From positions 1,976,501 to 2,040,500 of the forward strand of contig NZ_CP048815.1 of assembly GCF_010977555.1 (NCBI RefSeq): DNA of 64,000 nucleotides. Reading direction: 5' to 3'. The notes beneath the pieces are model-generated. The model was not told the origin of the DNA. It saw nothing but the letters and a program-made list of their open reading frames with translations, and did not search any database. The stretch's first letter is position 1, and each line of letters begins with the position of its first letter. Positions 56,079-64,000 of this stretch are shown one piece after another. The translations under genes were made by a program, and so were the position numbers. The DNA comes from Caulobacter rhizosphaerae (lineage in GTDB: Bacteria; Pseudomonadota; Alphaproteobacteria; Caulobacterales; Caulobacteraceae).

Positions 56079-57020
56079 ATGCCCTCCGGTCTTGCCGCCC
56101 TCCTCGACGACATCGCCGGCATCACCAAGCTGGCCGCCGCTTCGCTGGATGACGTGGGCGGCGCGGCCAGCAAGGCCGGCGTCAAGGCCGCGGGGGTGGT
56201 GGTGGACGATACCGCCGTGACACCCGGCTACGCCATGGGCTTCACCCCCGATCGCGAACTGCCGATCGTCTGGAAGATCGCGGTCGGCTCGTTCCGCAAC
56301 AAGCTGCTGTTCCTGCTGCCAGGCGCCCTGATCCTCAGCGCTTTCGCGCCCTGGGCGGTGACGCCGATCCTGATGGTCGGCGGCGCCTATCTGGCCTTCG
56401 AGGCCACCGAGAAGATCATCGAGGCCTTCGCGCACCATGAGGTCGCCGGCGAGGAGACCGAAGACCTGGCCCTCAGCAGCGCCGAACTCGAGGCCCAGAA
56501 GGTCGGCGGCGCCATCCGGACCGACCTGATCCTGTCGGGCGAGATCATGGCCATCGCCCTGGCGGACGTCGCCGACAAGCCGCTGGCCATCCAGGCCGCG
56601 GCCCTGGCGGTGATCGGGGTGGCGCTGACGATCGCCGTCTACGGCGTGGTGGCGCTGATCGTGAAGATGGACGACATCGGCCTGCACCTGGCCCGGCGCT
56701 CCAACCCTGGAACCCGGGCCCTGGGGCGCGGGCTGGTCAAGGCCATGCCGGTGACAATGGAGGCCCTGACGGTGATCGGCACGGCGGCCATGCTGTGGGT
56801 CGGCGGCGGCATCATCGTCCACGGCCTGGAGCACTTCCACCTGACCCCCGTGCCGCACTGGGTCGAGGGCGCGTCGCACTGGGCGAGCGCGGCTCCGGGG
56901 GTGGGCCCGGTCACCGGCTGGCTGGCCATGGCGGCGAGTTCGGCCGTGGTCGGCCTGATCGTCGGCGGGGTGATCGTTGGCGTGCTGCACCTGATCCCAC
57001 GCAAAAAGGCGGCGCACTGA
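56079..57020 (+). CDS. DUF808 inner-membrane protein (YedI-like)
   Basis: 313 residues with about five or six transmembrane helices. MPSGLAALLDDIAGITKLAAASLDDVGGAASKAGVKAAGVVVDDTAVTPGYAMGF is the DUF808/YedI start, followed by ELPIVWKIAVGSFRNKLLFLLPGALILSAFAPW and EKIIEAFAHH. Function is unknown. It stands alone, converging with the sigma-factor gene 31 nt away. Confidence 0.93.
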   Translation: MPSGLAALLDDIAGITKLAAASLDDVGGAASKAGVKAAGVVVDDTAVTPGYAMGFTPDRELPIVWKIAVGSFRNKLLFLLPGALILSAFAPWAVTPILMVGGAYLAFEATEKIIEAFAHHEVAGEETEDLALSSAELEAQKVGGAIRTDLILSGEIMAIALADVADKPLAIQAAALAVIGVALTIAVYGVVALIVKMDDIGLHLARRSNPGTRALGRGLVKAMPVTMEALTVIGTAAMLWVGGGIIVHGLEHFHLTPVPHWVEGASHWASAAPGVGPVTGWLAMAASSAVVGLIVGGVIVGVLHLIPRKKAAH

Positions 57021-57051
57021 GGCGCCGCCCTTCGCTTGGTTGCGGGATCGA

Positions 57052-57642
57052 TCAGGCGGCGCGGGGCGCCGTCCGGTAGTCGTCGATGCGCCGGAAGATC
57101 GCCGCCATGGCGGCGTGGGCCGGCTGGTGGTCCTCGGTGATCTTGCCCTCGGCGAAGATCAGGGCCAGGCGATCGCGGGCCCGGCTGACGCGGCTCTTGA
57201 TGGTGCCCAGCGCCGCGCCGGTGACTTCGCTGACTTCCTCATAGGACATGCCGGCGGCGCCGACCAGGATCAGGGCCTCGCGCTGGTCGGGCGGCAGCAT
57301 GTCCAGCGCCCGGCGCATCTCGTCCAGTTCCAGGCTCGCCGTCGGGTTGGTGACGGACACGAGGGTGCGTTCGGCGACTTCCGGGTCGAGGGCGCAGGAG
57401 CGCCACGAGCGGCGCTTCTCCGAATAGAAGACATTGCGCAGGATCATGAAGGTCCAGGCCTTCATGTTGGTGCCGGGCTGGTAGGAGGCGCGGGAGGCCA
57501 GGGCCTTGGCCAGGGCGTCCTGGGCCAGGTCGTCGCCGTGGCTGGCGTTGCCGGTCAGCGAGCGGCCGAAGGCGCGCAGGTGCGGAATCAGAGCGACGAG
57601 CTCGCGTTCGAAGATCGTCTTGGCCGAGTCTTGATGGGTCAT
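57052..57642 (-). CDS. ECF sigma factor, EcfG-like (general stress)
   Basis: 196 residues. Sigma-2 (ERELVALIPHLRAFGRSLTGNASHGDDLAQDALAKALASRASYQPGTNMKAWTFMILRNVFYSEKRR) and sigma-4 (MRRALDMLPPDQREALILVGAAGMSYEEVSEVTGAALGTIKSRVSRAR) are complete. The pattern is that of EcfG (ECF15)-type alphaproteobacterial general stress sigma factors. Caulobacter has SigT with NepR-PhyR next to it and a paralogue, SigU. Neither nepR nor phyR is here, so a SigU-type paralogue is the better guess. A GGAGC-N16-CGTT sequence upstream resembles the EcfG promoter. Confidence 0.85.
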   Translation of the reverse strand: MTHQDSAKTIFERELVALIPHLRAFGRSLTGNASHGDDLAQDALAKALASRASYQPGTNMKAWTFMILRNVFYSEKRRSWRSCALDPEVAERTLVSVTNPTASLELDEMRRALDMLPPDQREALILVGAAGMSYEEVSEVTGAALGTIKSRVSRARDRLALIFAEGKITEDHQPAHAAMAAIFRRIDDYRTAPRAA

Positions 57643-57668
57643 GATGATGGTCCCCGTTTCAAAGACTA

Positions 57669-57693
57669 AACGCGCTCAACCAACTAAGGCTCC
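57669..57693 (-). promoter_or_regulatory. Candidate EcfG-type promoter of the sigma-factor gene
   Basis: On the minus strand GGAGC (57693-57689) and CGTT (57672-57669) are separated by 16 nt, close to the EcfG consensus GGAAC-N16/17-CGTT. It would give a leader of about 20 nt. One mismatch in the -35. Confidence 0.45.
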
Positions 57694-57978
57694 GCTTCGA
57701 GGTAAAAATATTTGACGATCGGCGCAGGCCCGGACGTGGCCAAGCGGCGTTCGTTGTCGATCTTTTCAGCTGTAGACGTCGGGAATAAATGTGGGGCGCC
57801 GACCTTGCCGCCCCAAACCTTTGGCTCGAAGGAGAAGCGGCTTCGCGGGTAGGGCCTGAGCCGGGACGCCATACAGGACCGTTCAGTGTCCCGCCGCTGC
57901 CGGACAGTCCGCCATGGTTCACGCCTTGATCGTCTCGTTGCTATAGAAGCCGTCACCTTACGCAACGCATCGGCTCTC

Positions 57979-58638
57979 ATGATTGTCTGGCTTGCCTCGT
58001 TTCCCCGGTCCGGAAACACCCTGCTGCGCAGCGTGCTGCGAGGCGTCTTCGGCCTGGAGACCTTCTCCAAGTATGAGCCGGCCGGTTCGCCGAGCATGGA
58101 CCAGCGGCTTACTGACCTGATCGGGGTAACGAAGTACGAGGGCGACTTCGGAGCGTTCTCGACAGCGGCTCGCGAGGCCGATGATCTCCGCATCATCAAG
58201 ACCCATGACGGGCCGGAGGGGCTTGATAAGGCCATCTACGTGGTGCGCGACGGCCTCGTCGCGACGGACTCCTACAGGCACTATAGGACGGCGACGGAAG
58301 GTCGGCAGGTCTCCTGGCTGGAAGTTCTGGCCGCTGACCGGCCGTTCGACAACTGGAGCCTTCATCTCGACGCCTGGCGGCCGCTGGAGCGCCCCGAAAC
58401 GCTGCTTGTGCGATACGAGGATCTCGTCGGCGCGCCTGAGACTGAAATCGGCCGGATCGCCGCTTTCCTCGGGCGCCCGGCCCTGAACCGCTGGGTAGAC
58501 CCCTGGGAGACGGTCAACAACATCGGGCCGAACTTCTTTCGGCGGGGCAAGGCTGATCGGCCCGCATCGATTACCTCTGACGAGGCCGAGGCCTTCATGG
58601 CGCTACACGGAGAGTGGATGGGCCGGCTGGGTTACTAA
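57979..58638 (+). CDS. Sulfotransferase family protein
   Basis: 219 residues. MIVWLASFPRSGNTLLRSVLRGVFG holds the PAPS-binding 5'-phosphosulfate loop (SFPRSGNT). RIIKTHDGPE, YVVRDGLVATDSYRHY and VRYEDLVGAPETEIGRIAAFLG complete the cytosolic sulfotransferase pattern. The upstream in-frame extension to 57886 is not needed, as the fold begins at MIVWLAS. It could decorate surface polysaccharide made by the glycosyltransferase genes at 60731-63896, from which it is separated by decayed DNA. The acceptor is unknown. Confidence 0.88.
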   Translation: MIVWLASFPRSGNTLLRSVLRGVFGLETFSKYEPAGSPSMDQRLTDLIGVTKYEGDFGAFSTAAREADDLRIIKTHDGPEGLDKAIYVVRDGLVATDSYRHYRTATEGRQVSWLEVLAADRPFDNWSLHLDAWRPLERPETLLVRYEDLVGAPETEIGRIAAFLGRPALNRWVDPWETVNNIGPNFFRRGKADRPASITSDEAEAFMALHGEWMGRLGY

Positions 58639-59309
58639 CCCCTATCGGAGACAGGGTCGCGCCCACAGGTCCTTTGTGAACGCCGGCCGTTCGCACCTTG
58701 CGCAGACAGGCGACCCGCCCGCATCAGGCCCAGATCTCGTCCGCCGCATCGCCCGTCGCGCCAGACGGTGACGCTGTGATCAGCCGCAAGCAGTCGCCGA
58801 AGGTGAGCTTGTGGGGGCGGACATGGAGCCGATGTGGGCTCGACCGGTATTCCCAGGATCACAACCCTGAACCCCCTGAGGGTTGGGCGTGAAAGCGACT
58901 GGCTCCGCTTCGTGGAAGCATTTCGAACCATATGTCGAGCCCCAACCAGGGAACTGGGTGCGCTATTCGAGCAGATCCACTTTTACAATAGCGTCAGTAG
59001 ATCCCGGTCGGGCCGCGATGCCCAAGGGCCCATCACAAGGCGCGATAGATCGCGTTAGTGACGGATTGGTTTCAATTGTCATAAAAATCAATAGCTTGCG
59101 GGAGCTCGTGTGCAAAATTTGTACACGTGCGTTCACCTTCTTTTCCGCGCCATGCAGCACGTCTTGTTTCGCTAGGGCGCAATCAGGACCACAAGATCAC
59201 CGCGTCCTGAGACGGACAGTACCCAGGGAGGGACTGATCGCGGCGGAGGTCGGCTGGACAGGGGACAATAACGCGTTGCGTGGGGCGTTGCCAACATGAC
59301 CCCCATCAG
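58639..59309. other. Gene-poor stretch with no recognisable intact gene
   Basis: 671 nt. Only short frames on both strands, none with a convincing ribosome-binding site or family pattern. 59041-59160 is locally AT-rich (ATTGTCATAAAAATCAATAG, TGCAAAATTTGTA). On the minus strand a Cys-containing frame near 58700-58900 hints at a decayed coding sequence. It probably continues the mobile-element remnant region that follows. Confidence 0.5.
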
Positions 59310-60290
59310 CTACGCGCAGCCTTGACCATGAGGACGCTGCCCCTCAAGCGGCAGCGTAGCGGAGAAGCTATTGTTCAAATCGCATCCGGGGCGCCATTTC
59401 GGTTTGAAACTGCGAACTTCGAGAATCGCTGTGTTTTCGCCCGTTGAGGCGACCAGGGTTCGGAGCAAGTCAGTCCGATTTCCCATGATCTGGATCTCAG
59501 TTGTCGAAAGCACCTCGACACGTTGAGCCACGGCGCGGACGTGTTCGCGGCGGTATGAGCCGTCCTCGGCCCGAAGCCGCGCCTTGGCGGCCTGAGCGAA
59601 GGCTTGGAGCTTCTCAGGGGTAAGGCTCGGACCCAAGCGATCAATAGCCGCCTCGGCCCTGTCAGCGTCCGCACGAGCCTCGTCCCGCATGGAGGCAAGC
59701 TCCTTCATGCGATCCTTGAAGTCCTGGCGGCGGTGTCCGCCACGCCGTCCTCGATCGCCTGATAGAGGCGCGAGAGCTTGGCGGCGGCGGCGCTGGCCCG
59801 CTGGCGAAGCTCGGTGACGTGAGCCTGGCGCCGGTCGATCCATTCGGCCCGGCGGTCGAGCACGTTCCCCAACAAGACCTCCAGGCGCTCGTCGTGGAGC
59901 AAGCGACGCTCCAGATGATCGACGACGGCGTCGTCCAGCTTGTCCATGGGCACGGTGATGCCCGCGCAGGCTTCTTTGCCCAACCTCGCAGAAGGCATGC
60001 TCGGATCGCACCGCGTACCTGGTTCCGGCCGCGTCGTGAAAGCGATCCCGCAGTATGCGTTCGGCGTGCCGTTGGTTGAGGCTGTTGACGCTGTAGCATT
60101 TGCCAGCGCGCATCAGATCGATGTCGTGCCCCGGTACTTGGCCCGCGTCGTGACCGCAGCCGATCACGAAGATAGGGGGCCCAGGCGCTTGTTCTCCACG
60201 ACGGCGGCCTGGTTGACCTTCCGGATCTTGTCGAAGGTCCGGTAGGAGAGGGGCGTTCCCTGGTAGCTGATCACCAGGCGCGCCGATCAC
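59310..60290 (-). pseudogene. Decayed serine recombinase C-terminus fused to a transposase-like fragment
   Basis: Homology runs through several frames. About 59998-59730 encodes RLGKEACAGITVPMDKLDDAVVDHLERRLL and QAHVTELRQRASAAAAKLSRLYQAIEDGVAD. In another frame, 59716-59330, DRMKELASMRDEARADADRAEAAIDRLG and RREHVRAVAQRVEVLSTTEIQIMGNRTDLLRTLV follow. This is the C-terminal coiled part of resolvase-type recombinases, broken by a frameshift near 59715. Upstream, 60275-60180 reads RLVISYQGTPLSYRTFDKIRKVNQAAVVENKRLG, which resembles the end of an ISNCY-like transposase. The N-terminal catalytic domain is missing. Confidence 0.65.
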
Positions 60291-60730
60291 TCGCTACGGC
60301 GCCCTGTTGTGGCGCGTTTCTGATCGGCGTCTTCATCGTGCAAGCCAGGCGCGCGATGAGCGAGTCGGCGCCATAGCGCCTTGCGCCCGCCGAAAGCCGT
60401 CACGCTCCGCCGCGATCTCAGGCTGGCCTACGTAAATCCGACTTGCTAGGAGACCAAGTCGATTGATATTCGAAAGTCGATTGCGCAATCGAGATTGCGG
60501 GTTCTATTGTTAGACTTGCAATGCGGAGATGGCGGCATGTTTGGAACGCTTCAATCTTCGGCAGGGCTCTCATCCGTGGGTTCGGCGCTTGGCTTGACAA
60601 TCGGTGGTCGGGCGAGGCTTACGACGGCGCGCCGCGCGAGCCGAGGCCTTTCAACCCAGTCATGGACCTTCCGATCCTGTCCGCGTGTGCGAGGGGCGGA
60701 TCGCCCAGCGCATCGTGTCCGAGCGTAGAC
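60291..60730. other. Upstream region of the UXS gene with palindrome and direct repeats
   Basis: 440 nt with no convincing gene. AGTCGATTG occurs twice (60457-60465 and 60475-60483), the second overlapping the perfect 12-bp palindrome GATTGCGCAATC (60479-60490), followed by GAGATTGCGGG. This looks like a regulator-binding region. A frame open from 60521 joins the next gene but has no family support before 60731. Confidence 0.45.
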
Positions 60731-61711
60731 ATGTCCGAGCCACGCGTTCTGGTGACGGGCGGGGCGGGTTTTGTCGGCTCGCATCTGTGTGAGCGGCTGC
60801 TCTGCCTGGACCGTGAGGTATTATGCATCGACGATTTCTCCACCGGCGTGCACGAAAATCTCGCTCACCTGCGGCATCATCCGAGATTGCGCATAGCAAC
60901 GCACGATGTCACTTCGCCGCTGTCGGCCGATGTTGACGAGATCTATAACCTCGCCTGTCCAGCATCCCCTGTTCAGTATCAAAAAAACCCCATTCAAACG
61001 ACCAAGACCTCCGTGCTCGGCGCGCTCAATGTGCTGGAGCTCGCAAGGCGTCAGGGCGCCAGGGTTTTCCAGGCCTCGACGAGCGAAGTCTACGGCGACC
61101 CGAACACCCATCCGCAAGCGGAGGCCTATTGGGGGCATGTGAACCCGATCGGCGTCCGGTCCTGTTACGACGAGGGCAAGCGGTGCGCCGAGACCCTGTT
61201 TTTCGACTATCATCGCCTTCATGGCGTGCCGGTGAGGGTGGCGAGGATCTTCAACACCTTCGGTCCTCGCATGCGGCCGGACGACGGACGCGTGGTCTCA
61301 AACTTCATCGTCCAGGCTCTTAGGGGCCAGCCTTTGACCGTGTTTGGCAACGGCTTGCAAACCCGGTCCTTCTGTTATGTCGATGATCTCGTCGACGGCG
61401 TCCTGGCGATGATGGCGGCGGACCCGCCGATCACCGGACCGGTGAACCTTGGCAACCCAGCCGAATGCTCGATGATCGATCTGGCCAAGACCATCCTGCG
61501 GCTGACCGGTTCGCGCTCCCGACTGATATTCGAGCCTTTGCCCGCCGACGATCCAAAGCAACGCCAGCCCGACATCTCTCTGGCGCGGAGCGCCCTGGAC
61601 TGGGAGCCCAAGGTCACGCTCGAGGCGGGTTTGCTGGAGACGATCGCCTATTTCGACGAACACCTGATGCTAGGGCAGTTTTCACGCCAAGCTGCGTGTG
61701 GTGGCCCCTGA
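60731..61711 (+). CDS. UDP-glucuronate decarboxylase (UDP-xylose synthase)-like SDR
   Basis: 326 residues. Extended SDR: NAD-binding [10 protein letters not shown] (10-19), [39 protein letters not shown], active-site STSEVYGDP and Tyr146/Lys150 in [57 protein letters not shown] also fits. The [19 protein letters not shown] block is diagnostic of UXS. It would make UDP-xylose for a cell-surface polysaccharide. ATG 60731 gives the normal family start. Neighbouring glycosyltransferases support the role. Confidence 0.9.
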   Translation: MSEPRVLVTGGAGFVGSHLCERLLCLDREVLCIDDFSTGVHENLAHLRHHPRLRIATHDVTSPLSADVDEIYNLACPASPVQYQKNPIQTTKTSVLGALNVLELARRQGARVFQASTSEVYGDPNTHPQAEAYWGHVNPIGVRSCYDEGKRCAETLFFDYHRLHGVPVRVARIFNTFGPRMRPDDGRVVSNFIVQALRGQPLTVFGNGLQTRSFCYVDDLVDGVLAMMAADPPITGPVNLGNPAECSMIDLAKTILRLTGSRSRLIFEPLPADDPKQRQPDISLARSALDWEPKVTLEAGLLETIAYFDEHLMLGQFSRQAACGGP

Positions 61712-61752
61712 TCCGGCTTGGCGCGGCGCCTTGGAGTTTGACCTGGATGGCT

Positions 61753-62955
61753 CTAGGGAGCCGCGAGCCGTTCATCGCCGCGCCTTGAAAGGTCAGCGAT
61801 AGCCTTGGCCGCTCTAGTCGCAGCCATGCGGTTCTCCGCCATCGCCCGCCCGGCGGTCAAGCACGCCGCAAGTGAGGGTTGGGCCTCCAGGGCGCGAATC
61901 GCCTTGAGCAGAGCCGCGCCATTGAGGTCTTGGGCCTTGATGATACGACAAACCCCCAGGTTGGCCGCGTGCCGTGCGTTCGACGGCTGATCAAAGGCGC
62001 GAGGCGCAATGACCTGGGGCGTGCCGGCCTCCAAGGCGCGCGCCAGGGTGCCGACGCCGCCATGATGGACCAACAATCTGGCGCGCGGCAGTAGCTGACT
62101 GAGGTCGATGTATTCGCGATAGATCCTCCCTGGCTCCCGGACCTCGTCCCGCGGACGGCTGCGAAGACCTAGAAAGACGCAAGGCGCGTCCAATTCGCGT
62201 GAGGCTTGGGCGGCCGCATCGAAGAAAACCTGCGCGTGGGTCGCGCCCGTGCCGGCGGTCACCACGAGTGGCTGAGGATGGCTTGCCAGGAAGCGCTCCA
62301 GATCCTGATCGAGCCCGCGCTGCAGATCCTGGAAAGGAAAGCCGATACAGGCAACGGGACTGTCGGGCGCCAACGCGCGCGGAAAGAGGGCCAGGGTAAG
62401 ATCCGCAGGGTCCAAAGGCGCTCTTACGGGTGCGCAAGACCGGCCGGGAGCGCCCGCCGCGCGAACTCGGTCGAGGAGGTCGGGGCCCCACGCCCGGGGG
62501 CGCAGGCGCGACCCCCCGCCGTGGGCCGCCAGACGCCCCGCCAGGCCCAGAGGCGCCAAGACCAACTCCGTCAGTGGGACCTTCAACCGTTCCGCCGCCG
62601 CTAGGCCTCCCAAGGCCAGGTCGTGGGAGACGACGCCTCGTAGGTCGCGGCTCAGGCCCAACTCACAGACTGCGCGCGCGCTCTGCTCGAATAACGGCAA
62701 AAGGTATTCGCGCAGGACGTGATGGGTCGGCCGGTCGTCATGCGGCGGATGGGGCGGCCCGACTTCGACGAACTCCAGGCCGGCTTGGCGGGCCAACGGC
62801 TCGTGCTCTTGATTGGTGAACAGAACGACGCCGTGCCCGGCATGCTGGAGCGCTAGGCCGACCGCTACGAACGGCAGGACGTCGCCGCGCGTGCCGTGAA
62901 CGACCAGGGCCATGCAAGGACGTCGCGGCGAGCGGTCTGGAGGGGTCTGGGACAT
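61753..62955 (-). CDS. UDP-glycosyltransferase (GT1, UGT/MGT-like)
   Basis: 400 residues. GT-B fold of the GT1 sterol/macrolide type: VVHGTRGDVLPFVAVGLALQHAGHGVVLFTNQEHEPLARQAGLEFVEVG at the N-terminus and the nucleotide-sugar motif LLVHHGGVGTLARALEAGTPQVIAPRAFDQPSNARHAANLGV near the C-terminus. It transfers a sugar from an NDP donor to a small lipophilic or glycan acceptor. It converges with the UXS gene and lies 17 nt after the glycosyltransferase-like gene on the same strand, so they form a transcript unit. Confidence 0.9.
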   Translation of the reverse strand: MSQTPPDRSPRRPCMALVVHGTRGDVLPFVAVGLALQHAGHGVVLFTNQEHEPLARQAGLEFVEVGPPHPPHDDRPTHHVLREYLLPLFEQSARAVCELGLSRDLRGVVSHDLALGGLAAAERLKVPLTELVLAPLGLAGRLAAHGGGSRLRPRAWGPDLLDRVRAAGAPGRSCAPVRAPLDPADLTLALFPRALAPDSPVACIGFPFQDLQRGLDQDLERFLASHPQPLVVTAGTGATHAQVFFDAAAQASRELDAPCVFLGLRSRPRDEVREPGRIYREYIDLSQLLPRARLLVHHGGVGTLARALEAGTPQVIAPRAFDQPSNARHAANLGVCRIIKAQDLNGAALLKAIRALEAQPSLAACLTAGRAMAENRMAATRAAKAIADLSRRGDERLAAP

Positions 62956-62972
62956 GCTGGGCGAACGCTGAA

Positions 62973-63896
62973 CTATCTAAACCGGGCGCTTTGGGCGACC
63001 TTCTGCAGGACGCGCCTTTCATCGGCCTGGAGGTACGTTCCGCGGTCGTAGAGCAGGCCGCGTTCGTTGTAGGTGTCGCCAAAGTGCCTCCATCCCCCCG
63101 CCAGGTGGACCATGCCGATCGCCGGATAGGGCGGCAGGGCCGCGCGCACCGTTCCGTCCTCGTCCCTGAACGGCGTCTTCCAGCAGCACAGATAGTTGTA
63201 GAGCGGATCGAACAGCCGCACGGCATGATCGGACCGCAATAGGGCGTTCAACGAAAACTGCTCGCCAAAATGGCGTGAGACCGCGCCAAGCTCCCCGTAT
63301 CGCCGAAGGTAGATGTCCTCTATCTGACGCTTCCACGCGCTCCAGAACGGATTGGAACGGTGTGAGGCGATGAACCCGCTGTTGATCGCCGGCAAGCCTG
63401 TCAGACGGGCGGCGAGTTCCGGCTCGTAGATCGCCGAATAGTAGCGTTGCAGCGCGGTTTGATTGGTGACTGGCCGGCCGTCGCCGCCCACATAAGTGTA
63501 GTGCAGCTCTGTCGAGGCCAGAACGTCGGCGGGATGAGCGATGGCTTCTTGGAATAGGATGTCGATGAACGAGGCGTCTTGGAACCAGGCGTCGCAATCG
63601 ACCCATGAAATCACTTCCCACGCCTCGAATAGGTCCGGGAGGTAGGGGCGGCAGATTTGCGCCAGATGGTAGCCGTAACGCTCACGCGGAAAGTCCGCGG
63701 CGAGGATCGCGCCGTCGACGACGATGACGCCCTGGCGACGCAACCAGTTCAGGGCATGTTCGCTGCATCCGATATCGACAAAACCCAGATCGAAGTTGAG
63801 TCTCTCCCTGTGTTCCAGGACGGACAAGAACAGTCCCTTGGCCAGTGGAAAATACCGTTCGTCGGAAGACGAAACAAGGAGTCTACGCTCTGACAT
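62973..63896 (-). CDS. Glycosyltransferase-like protein (GT8-type DxD)
   Basis: 307 residues. FPLAKGLFLSVLEHR, DLGFVDIGCSEHALNWL and ISWVDCDAWFQDASFIDILFQEAI (Asp100-x-Asp102, a likely metal/nucleotide-sugar DxD) suggest a GT-A fold of the GT8/stealth-like type; INSGFIASHRSNPFWSAWK and GMVHLAGGWRHFGDTYNERGLLYDRGTYL fit as acceptor-side parts. I do not recognise a named subfamily. Its ATG overlaps the stop of the preceding gene (TAATG), so it is translationally coupled to it. Confidence 0.75.
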   Translation of the reverse strand: MSERRLLVSSSDERYFPLAKGLFLSVLEHRERLNFDLGFVDIGCSEHALNWLRRQGVIVVDGAILAADFPRERYGYHLAQICRPYLPDLFEAWEVISWVDCDAWFQDASFIDILFQEAIAHPADVLASTELHYTYVGGDGRPVTNQTALQRYYSAIYEPELAARLTGLPAINSGFIASHRSNPFWSAWKRQIEDIYLRRYGELGAVSRHFGEQFSLNALLRSDHAVRLFDPLYNYLCCWKTPFRDEDGTVRAALPPYPAIGMVHLAGGWRHFGDTYNERGLLYDRGTYLQADERRVLQKVAQSARFR

Positions 63897-64000
63897 TAGG
63901 ACATCCTGGAAAGGTCGCGCGTCGTTGACGACCCGCGGCGGTACTCGGCAAGTTCAGCGGCTTTGCGAGTGCCTGGACCGTGTCGCGACGGTGGTCGATG
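63896..64000 (-). CDS. 3' end of an upstream gene (partial)
   Basis: Open for 34 codons from the window edge to TAA at 63896-63898, reading ...GTRKAAELAEYRRGSSTTRDLSRMS. The TAATG overlap with the next start is typical of coupled genes, so this is probably the tail of another gene of the same cluster. Identity cannot be told. Confidence 0.5.
   Translation of the reverse strand, partial: HRPPSRHGPGTRKAAELAEYRRGSSTTRDLSRMS

Noticed and set aside
60521..60730. N-terminal extension of the UDP-glucuronate decarboxylase
   Set aside because: The Rossmann fold starts at [16 protein letters not shown]; the extra residues have no family support and overlap the likely promoter.

Overview
The window is a high-G+C alphaproteobacterial chromosome segment that almost certainly comes from Caulobacter or a very close relative. 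The strongest markers are an SpmX-type polar muramidase-like protein (28915-30147), the division-site positioning ATPase MipZ (42292-43128) preceded by two GANTC methylation motifs, an adjacent clpS-clpA pair, and a Panacea-domain gene pair that resembles the Caulobacter SocAB toxin-antitoxin system (12100-13349). No prophage, rRNA operon or CRISPR array is present. One tRNA gene, tRNA-Leu(GAG), lies at 27066-27150.

Layout. 1-9107: an HWE histidine kinase (cut by the window edge), a class A penicillin-binding protein, a strongly repetitive secreted protein, small enzymes, a YpfJ-type metalloprotease and a GGDEF/EAL protein. 9277-11294: thiC behind a TPP riboswitch. 12100-13349: an AT-rich two-gene island carrying the SocAB-like pair. 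13453-22270: small stress or metabolic proteins, a LysR regulator, a GH59 glycosidase, a GH18-like protein, MsrB and a haem-binding-like protein. 22449-26987: a propionyl/acetyl-CoA carboxylase alpha chain, two DUF805 membrane proteins, lipB and a short FliN-like protein. 27066-30147: tRNA-Leu, mgtE and spmX.

30226-41101 holds most of a leucine/isovalerate degradation pathway: isovaleryl-CoA dehydrogenase, methylcrotonyl-CoA carboxylase beta and alpha, and a methylglutaconyl-CoA hydratase-like protein. It is interrupted by a probable unannotated 22-residue small-ORF gene, tam and a cyclic-nucleotide-gated patatin. 41250-50766 carries panC, mipZ, a DnaJ-like protein, a D,D-carboxypeptidase, a phasin, RidA, GDPD, a FemAB-like acyltransferase, a HIT protein and a BLUF photosensor. 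50870-53532 is the ClpA-ClpS protease adaptor module. 53907-57642 has two divergent oxidoreductases around a TetR-type operator, DUF808 and an EcfG-like sigma factor.

57979-64000 looks like accessory DNA for surface polysaccharides: a sulfotransferase, a decayed recombinase/transposase region, a UDP-glucuronate decarboxylase and two glycosyltransferases. Several inverted-repeat families are scattered between genes; one sits between two genes of the leucine cluster. All calls are from reading the sequence and knowledge of families; no database search was run.
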